A DNA stretch of 28,269 nt from an uncultured Lachnospiraceae bacterium (GTDB taxonomy: Bacteria > Bacillota > Clostridia > Lachnospirales > Lachnospiraceae), in NCBI GenBank assembly GCA_900554925.1, contig USJG01000011.1, positions 1 to 28,269 on the forward strand. The letters are read 5' to 3'. Within the stretch, counting starts at the first letter, position 1; the number at the start of each line of letters is the position of its first letter. Positions 23,818 through 28,269 of this stretch are shown one piece after another. The position numbers and the translations under genes were made by a program. Under the pieces are notes generated by a model. The model searched no databases and was not told the origin of the DNA. It saw only the letters and a list, made by a program, of their open reading frames with translations.

Positions 23818-24013
23818 GTTCAGCCAGCCGAAACAAGCACTGAAAAATCATGCTTGCATGAATTTTTCAGTGCTTGTTTCGGCTGAGGGAGCGCTATCTT
23901 ATGAGCAAAGATAGCTGCGCAGCAGCGGAAAGCGCCTTAGGCGCGGCTTTGCGAATAGCGCGGGCTGAACGTCGCCCTGCGGCAGCGGCCTGCCAATGGC
24001 GCGGGCTGAACGT
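23818..24013. repeat. Structured GC-rich repeat element with terminal inverted repeats (MITE- or REP-like)
   Basis: The element is bounded by GTTCAGCC (23818-23825) and its complement GGCTGAAC, which occurs twice: inside GCGCGGGCTGAACGT at 23958-23972 and again at 23999-24013. Internally it has a long hairpin (23825-23885), a second hairpin with arms GCTATCTT and AAGATAGC (about 23892-23914), and a short one, GCGCCTTAGGCGC. Its GC content is clearly above the flanks. It fills the gap between uvrC and the hprK promoter and ends at the uvrC stop codon. No coding capacity. Confidence 0.7.
23825..23885. repeat. Long hairpin inside the repeat element
   Basis: Perfect 24-bp arms (23825-23848 and 23862-23885) enclose CATGCTTGCATG, itself self-complementary, so the stem continues for about 5 more pairs past a single bulged base. 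There is no T-run after it on either strand. Confidence 0.85.
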
Positions 24014-25881
24014 TACTGTCCATTACTATGAAAAAATTCATAAATCTTTCTCGCCACAGATTCAGGAATTTCGTCTACCCCTGCCAGTGTGTCAACATCC
24101 GCATTTTTCACTTCTTCTATAGACTTAAAGCACCGCATCAATGCCTTTCTTCTGGATGGCCCCACCCCTGGAATTTCATCCAATACTGATTTCACCTGTG
24201 CCTTGGAGCGCAGGGACCTGTGATATTCAATGGCAAAGCGGTGAGCCTCATCCTGTATTCTGGTAATCAGCTTAAATCCCTCACTGTTTCTGTCAATTGG
24301 TATTTCTTCGTTATTGTAATATAATCCTCTTGTATTATGATTATCATCCTTAACCATACCGCAGACCGGAATATCCAAATGCAGTTCAGAGAGCACCTGC
24401 AGGGCAATGTTAACCTGCCCCTTACCGCCATCCATTAAAAGCAGATCAGGAAATCTGGTAAAGCTGCCAAATTCCTTTTCCAGTTCTTTTTCCTTAAGCT
24501 CCTTCTGCTCCTCCATACCATGGAGAAACCTTCTGGTAAGTACCTCCTTCATGCAGGCATAATCGTCGGGACCTGAAACTGTCTTAATGCGGAATTTTCT
24601 GTAGTCGCTGCGTTTGGGCTTTCCTTTTTCATAAACCACCATGGAACCCACATTTGCAAAACCGCTGATATTGGAAATATCATAGGCTTCCATCCTGCCT
24701 GCATCCTCAATTCCCAAAAGGCCCGCAATTTCCTTAACTGCACCGATAGTCCTTCCTTCCTCCCTGCGGATGCGCTCCTTATCCTGCGTCAGCACCAGCG
24801 CAGCATTTTTGGCGGCAAGCTCCACCAGCTTTTCCTTAGAACCTATTTTAGGAACTCTGATATAGACCCTGCCTCCCCGGCGGCTGCTCAGCCACTGCTC
24901 TATGACCGCCACATCCTCGATTTCTTCCTGCAACATTAATTCTCTGGGAATAAAAGGCGTGCCCGCATAGAACTGCTTTACGAAGTCCAGCAATATCTGT
25001 GCTCTGGGTGTTTCCGAAATGTGTGTCATATAGAAATGCTCCCGCCCGATCAGCTTTCCGTCCCGGACAAAAAACACCTGCACGACCGCATCCCTTTCAT
25101 CTGCTGCAAGGGCGATAATATCCTTATCCTCAAGGGTACTGTCCGTAATCTTTTGTTTGGAGGCTATCTGCTTTACGCTGTTATATAAGTCTCTGTATCG
25201 GATTGCTTCTTCAAACTCCAGCTTTTCCGAGGCCTCCTGCATTTTCTGTTCCAGTTCCTTTAAGGTGTCCTGAAAACTTCCATTTAAAAAATCCAATGCC
25301 TTTTTTACTCTCTGCTGATATTCTTCCTGTGAAATATTTCCCTGGCAGGGCGCCACACACTGCCTGATATGATAATTCAAACATGCGCGGTCATTGCCAC
25401 ATTCCTTAGGAAGATTCCTATTACAGGTCCTGAGCTGATACAGCTTGTTGATCAGGTCAATGGTGTCTTTCACTGCGGCCGCGCTGGTATAGGGCCCAAA
25501 ATATCTGGAATGATCCTTTTTCATCTGTCTGGAAAACAACACCCTCGGATAAGCCTCTCCCAACGTGACCTTGATATAAGGATAAGTCTTATCATCCTTA
25601 AGCATGGTATTATACCTGGGGCTGTATTCCTTAATCAGATTATTTTCCAGCACCAGCGCCTCTAGTTCAGAATCAGTAACAATGTACTCAAATCTGCGGA
25701 TCAGCGTTACCATCTTATCAATCTGAGGCCCTCTGCCAATATTTTTACGAAAATACGACCTTACACGGTTATGGAGATTAATTGCTTTTCCTACATAAAT
25801 GATATTGTCCATCTCATCATGCATGATGTAAACCCCCGGACAATTAGGGAGTTTCTTTAATTCTTCCTGAATATCAAACAT
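24013..25881 (-). CDS. uvrC: Excinuclease ABC subunit C
   Basis: A 622-residue nucleotide excision repair endonuclease that cuts on both sides of a lesion after UvrAB loading. Domains in order: GIY-YIG nuclease (residues ~12-95; PGVYIMHDEMDNIIYVGKA), a cysteine cluster (CGNDRACLNYHIRQCVAPC; such cysteines bind an Fe-S cluster in studied UvrC), the UVR motif (~200-235) for UvrB contact, the RNase H-like nuclease (LLLMDGGKGQVNIA), and C-terminal helix-hairpin-helix repeats (EIPGVGPSRRKALMRCF). Length is typical. AGAGGT precedes the ATG. The TAA stop at 24013-24015 sits at the edge of the repeat element. Confidence 0.97.
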   Translation of the reverse strand: MFDIQEELKKLPNCPGVYIMHDEMDNIIYVGKAINLHNRVRSYFRKNIGRGPQIDKMVTLIRRFEYIVTDSELEALVLENNLIKEYSPRYNTMLKDDKTYPYIKVTLGEAYPRVLFSRQMKKDHSRYFGPYTSAAAVKDTIDLINKLYQLRTCNRNLPKECGNDRACLNYHIRQCVAPCQGNISQEEYQQRVKKALDFLNGSFQDTLKELEQKMQEASEKLEFEEAIRYRDLYNSVKQIASKQKITDSTLEDKDIIALAADERDAVVQVFFVRDGKLIGREHFYMTHISETPRAQILLDFVKQFYAGTPFIPRELMLQEEIEDVAVIEQWLSSRRGGRVYIRVPKIGSKEKLVELAAKNAALVLTQDKERIRREEGRTIGAVKEIAGLLGIEDAGRMEAYDISNISGFANVGSMVVYEKGKPKRSDYRKFRIKTVSGPDDYACMKEVLTRRFLHGMEEQKELKEKELEKEFGSFTRFPDLLLMDGGKGQVNIALQVLSELHLDIPVCGMVKDDNHNTRGLYYNNEEIPIDRNSEGFKLITRIQDEAHRFAIEYHRSLRSKAQVKSVLDEIPGVGPSRRKALMRCFKSIEEVKNADVDTLAGVDEIPESVARKIYEFFHSNGQ

Positions 25882-25929
25882 ACTTTAGACCTCTGTTTTG
25901 TGTCATTTCGCTTTCTGCGAACAGACAAA

Positions 25930-25972
25930 GGACATCATTATGATCACATTTTCTGTTTTCGTAATGATGTCC
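25930..25972 (-). terminator. Inverted repeat between ftsH and uvrC, possible terminator
   Basis: An 11-bp perfect stem (25930-25940 with 25962-25972) with a 21-base loop lies just past the ftsH stop. On the minus strand it is followed by TTTGTCTG, a weak T-run, so termination may be partial. Confidence 0.45.
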
Positions 25973-25992
25973 ATACCTTCTGCTTACTGGTT

Positions 25993-28167
25993 TTATTCAA
26001 AAAAGTCTGAGGAAGCGTTAGAAAATCTGCCGGTCACTTTTGCCTCTTCACTTTCCTTTTGATGATCCTCCCGGACCTTTGTTTCCTCAACTGGGGGCTC
26101 AGCTTTTGCAGCAGGCTCCTCATTGTTCTCAGACTCCTCTTTTTTCTCAGGCACCTCTTTCCTCTCAGGCTCCCGCTCTGCTTCCCGTTTCTTGTCATCT
26201 TCTTTTTCTTCGGGTTCCGGAATCCCTTTTTCCTGACGGTAAATTTTCATAAACTCTTTACCGCTGATAGTTTCCTTTTCAATCAGATGGGCTGCCAGCT
26301 TATCCATTACCTCTCTGTTGCCGGAAAGCATTTCCTTAGCTTCTTCATAACACTGTTTTAAGGTCTCCATGATTTCCGTATCTACATCGGCTGCCGTCCT
26401 GTCACTGCAGGTCAGTCTGGCGCCGCCGCCTAAATACTCACTTTCTATAGTGGCAAGCCCCATCAGCCCAAAACGCTTGCTCATACCGAAACGGGTAACC
26501 ATGTTAGTGGCAATATTGGTGGCCTGTTCAATATCATTGGCAGCACCGGTGGTCACATTTCCAAACACCAGCTCCTCTGCTGCCCGGCCGCCTAAAAGGC
26601 TTACCAGCCTGTCATGAAGCTCAGCTTCCGTCTGGAGGTATTTTTCTTCCTCAGGTACATGCATAACATACCCTAGGGCCCCCATAGTCCTTGGTACAAT
26701 GGTAATCTTCTGCACCGGCTCGGAATTTTTCTGGAGAGCGCTGATCAGTGCATGGCCAACCTCGTGGTAGGATACGATCTTGCGTTCTTCCTTGCTCATA
26801 ATACGGTCTTTCTTTTCTTTTCCTACCAGAACCTGTTCCACCGCGTCAAACAGGTCTTTTTGTGTTACATATTCTCTGCCGTGCTGTACCGCATTAATGG
26901 CTGCCTCATTGATCATATTTGCAAGGTCTGCGCCTACCGCACCGCTGGTAGCAAGGGCGATGGCATCAAGATCCACACTCTCGTCCAGATGCACATCCTT
27001 GGCATGAACCTTAAGAATCTCCACTCTTCCCTTCAAATCGGGCTTATCTACAATAATTCTTCTGTCAAAACGTCCCGGACGGAGAAGAGCTTTATCCAGA
27101 ATTTCGGGACGGTTAGTGGCGCCAAGCACCAGAATACCCTTAGAGGTATCAAAACCATCCATTTCTGAAAGCAGCTGATTTAAGGTCTGCTCACGCTCTT
27201 CGTTTCCTCCGCCATACTTATTGTCACGGCTTCGTCCAATAGCGTCAATTTCGTCTATGAAAATAATACAGGGCGCATTCTTGGTAGCTTCCTTAAACAA
27301 ATCTCTTACACGGGAAGCACCTACGCCAACATATAATTCAATAAAGTCAGAGCCGGAAAGGGAGAAAAAGGGAACCTTTGCCTCTCCTGCTACTGCCCTG
27401 GCAAGCAGGGTTTTTCCCGTTCCGGGAGGCCCTACCAAAAGTGCGCCTTTTGGCAGCTTGGCGCCAATCTTTGCATATTTGCCGGGGTTATGAAGAAAAT
27501 CAACCACCTCCTGCAAGGATTCCTTTGCCTCATCCTCACCTGCCACATCCTTAAAGGTAACGCCTGTTTCCCTCTGAACATAAACCTTGGCATTGCTTTT
27601 TCCAACGCCCATGGGTCCGCCGCCCTTGCTCATCTTTCTGAAAAGAAAACTCAGCAGAACCCACATGAGGATAAAGGGAAATACATAGGACAGGAGGAAA
27701 CTGATCAAGGTACTGGTACCATCCGCTACCTGCCCCTTAACCTCCACATCATACTTAAGGAGACGGGCAGTTAAAGTATCGTCGTCCTCAATCTTGCCGG
27801 TATAATAGCTTGCCACCGGGTTCATTCCGTACAAATACATGATCGGAGATTGAATGGTTTTCTCTGCCTTCGCTTCTATATAGATTCTGTCTGATCCAAT
27901 GATAACAGAATCTACTTTTTCTTCTTCCAGCATCTGGACAAATTCATTATAAGTGATCTCTTTCTCTGAATCACCTGTGATCAGCTTTACAAAGGAGCTG
28001 ACCAAAAGCAGAGATATAAGTGCTGCGATCACAAACATAATGATATTTTGTTTTCTTGGGTCCTTTCCCGGCCCGCCGGGGCCGCCGGAGCCATTATTAT
28101 TGCTTCCTGACGAGCCTCCATTTCCTCCGAGGCCTCCGTCATATTGGTTTAAATTATTTTCGCTCAT
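25993..28167 (-). CDS. ftsH: ATP-dependent zinc metalloprotease FtsH
   Basis: A 724-residue membrane-anchored AAA+ protease that degrades misfolded membrane proteins and regulatory targets. Order: a Gly/Asn-rich cytosolic start (residues 11-34), membrane helix 1 (41-63), an extracytoplasmic domain, membrane helix 2 (~152-176), the AAA module with Walker A GPPGTGKT (246-253) and Walker B IIFIDEIDAIG, the second region of homology RPGRFDRR, and the zinc site HEVGH near residue 470 (most FtsH have HEAGH). The last ~75 residues are dominated by Glu and Lys, a low-complexity tail longer than usual. Its ATG directly follows the stop codon of the upstream gene, with AAGGGGAAG as ribosome site, so coupled translation is likely. 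Confidence 0.96.
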   Translation of the reverse strand: MSENNLNQYDGGLGGNGGSSGSNNNGSGGPGGPGKDPRKQNIIMFVIAALISLLLVSSFVKLITGDSEKEITYNEFVQMLEEEKVDSVIIGSDRIYIEAKAEKTIQSPIMYLYGMNPVASYYTGKIEDDDTLTARLLKYDVEVKGQVADGTSTLISFLLSYVFPFILMWVLLSFLFRKMSKGGGPMGVGKSNAKVYVQRETGVTFKDVAGEDEAKESLQEVVDFLHNPGKYAKIGAKLPKGALLVGPPGTGKTLLARAVAGEAKVPFFSLSGSDFIELYVGVGASRVRDLFKEATKNAPCIIFIDEIDAIGRSRDNKYGGGNEEREQTLNQLLSEMDGFDTSKGILVLGATNRPEILDKALLRPGRFDRRIIVDKPDLKGRVEILKVHAKDVHLDESVDLDAIALATSGAVGADLANMINEAAINAVQHGREYVTQKDLFDAVEQVLVGKEKKDRIMSKEERKIVSYHEVGHALISALQKNSEPVQKITIVPRTMGALGYVMHVPEEEKYLQTEAELHDRLVSLLGGRAAEELVFGNVTTGAANDIEQATNIATNMVTRFGMSKRFGLMGLATIESEYLGGGARLTCSDRTAADVDTEIMETLKQCYEEAKEMLSGNREVMDKLAAHLIEKETISGKEFMKIYRQEKGIPEPEEKEDDKKREAEREPERKEVPEKKEESENNEEPAAKAEPPVEETKVREDHQKESEEAKVTGRFSNASSDFFE

Positions 28168-28269
28168 TTAGTTACTCTTCCCCTTTAAAATTGGTTCACT
28201 GGTCAAATCTACTCCCAGTTTTTTAAATGTTTTTATATCAACCTCTGACAACATTACAGAGGTATGTAC
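28168..28269 (-). CDS. C-terminal end of an unidentified protein
   Basis: An open frame enters from the right edge and ends with TAA at 28168-28170, leaving 33 residues (starting VHTSVMLSEVDIKTF and ending LKGKSN). I do not recognise the family; in related genomes tilS or hpt often precedes ftsH, but this tail does not resemble a typical Hpt C-terminus. The stop is immediately followed by the ftsH ATG, and the ftsH ribosome site lies inside this frame, which supports a real, cotranscribed gene. Confidence 0.55.
   Translation of the reverse strand, partial: VHTSVMLSEVDIKTFKKLGVDLTSEPILKGKSN

Noticed and set aside
23818..24013. CRISPR array or small coding gene in the repeat-rich interval
   Set aside because: The direct repeat occurs only twice with unequal surroundings, and no frame is open with a ribosome site; hairpins and terminal inverted repeats explain the structure better.

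Overview
The window looks like chromosomal DNA of a Gram-positive Clostridia, most likely a Lachnospiraceae-type anaerobe. The signs are AT-rich DNA with strong AGGAGG-type ribosome sites, a T-box-controlled metG, HprK plus a Crh/HPr-like protein, the murB-rapZ-whiA-HPr gene order and a ROK glucokinase. Most genes lie on the minus strand; only a cyclophilin and a Na+/amino-acid symporter are on the plus strand. No rRNA, tRNA, IS transposase, phage gene or CRISPR array was found.

Layout. 1-3040: partial alpha/beta hydrolase and metG with its T-box leader. 3060-6630: ammonium channel fused to a PII signalling domain, with an attenuator-like leader; a GNAT acetyltransferase; a cyclophilin. 6616-14500: a compact six-gene minus-strand operon (LicD-like protein, fused E1, lipoyl-E2/NeuD fusion, lipoate ligase, dihydrolipoyl dehydrogenase, SAM methyltransferase), followed upstream by a coding remnant and AT-rich noncoding DNA. 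15100-16826: AGCS symporter. 16845-18750: class II aldolase and lipid kinase. 18779-23817: crh-like, whiA, rapZ, murB, glcK, hprK. 23818-24013: a structured, GC-rich repeat element. 24013-28269: uvrC, ftsH and the tail of one more gene.

The most unusual system is the operon at 6616-14362. It encodes a self-contained 2-oxoacid-dehydrogenase-like machine: E1 alpha and beta in one chain, E3, and its own lipoate ligase. The 'E2' keeps a lipoyl domain and an apparent E1/E3-binding domain, but the normal CoA acyltransferase core is replaced by a NeuD/PglD-type left-handed beta-helix sugar acyltransferase. With a LicD-type enzyme and a methyltransferase alongside, the reading I favour (inference) is a complex that makes an acyl group by oxidative decarboxylation and channels it from lipoyl-lysine onto a cell-surface sugar or its nucleotide precursor, possibly without free acyl-CoA. 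The operon is visibly more AT-rich than its flanks and carries a probable gene remnant at its upstream end, which fits horizontal acquisition.

A second theme is carbon and cell-envelope control. HprK and an HPr-like protein with Gln at position 15 but an intact Ser46 lie within 5 kb, with RapZ, WhiA, MurB and glucokinase between them. A third theme is terminator-like hairpins placed directly before genes (the Amt-PII fusion, the symporter, the lipid kinase), which suggests control by transcription read-through.
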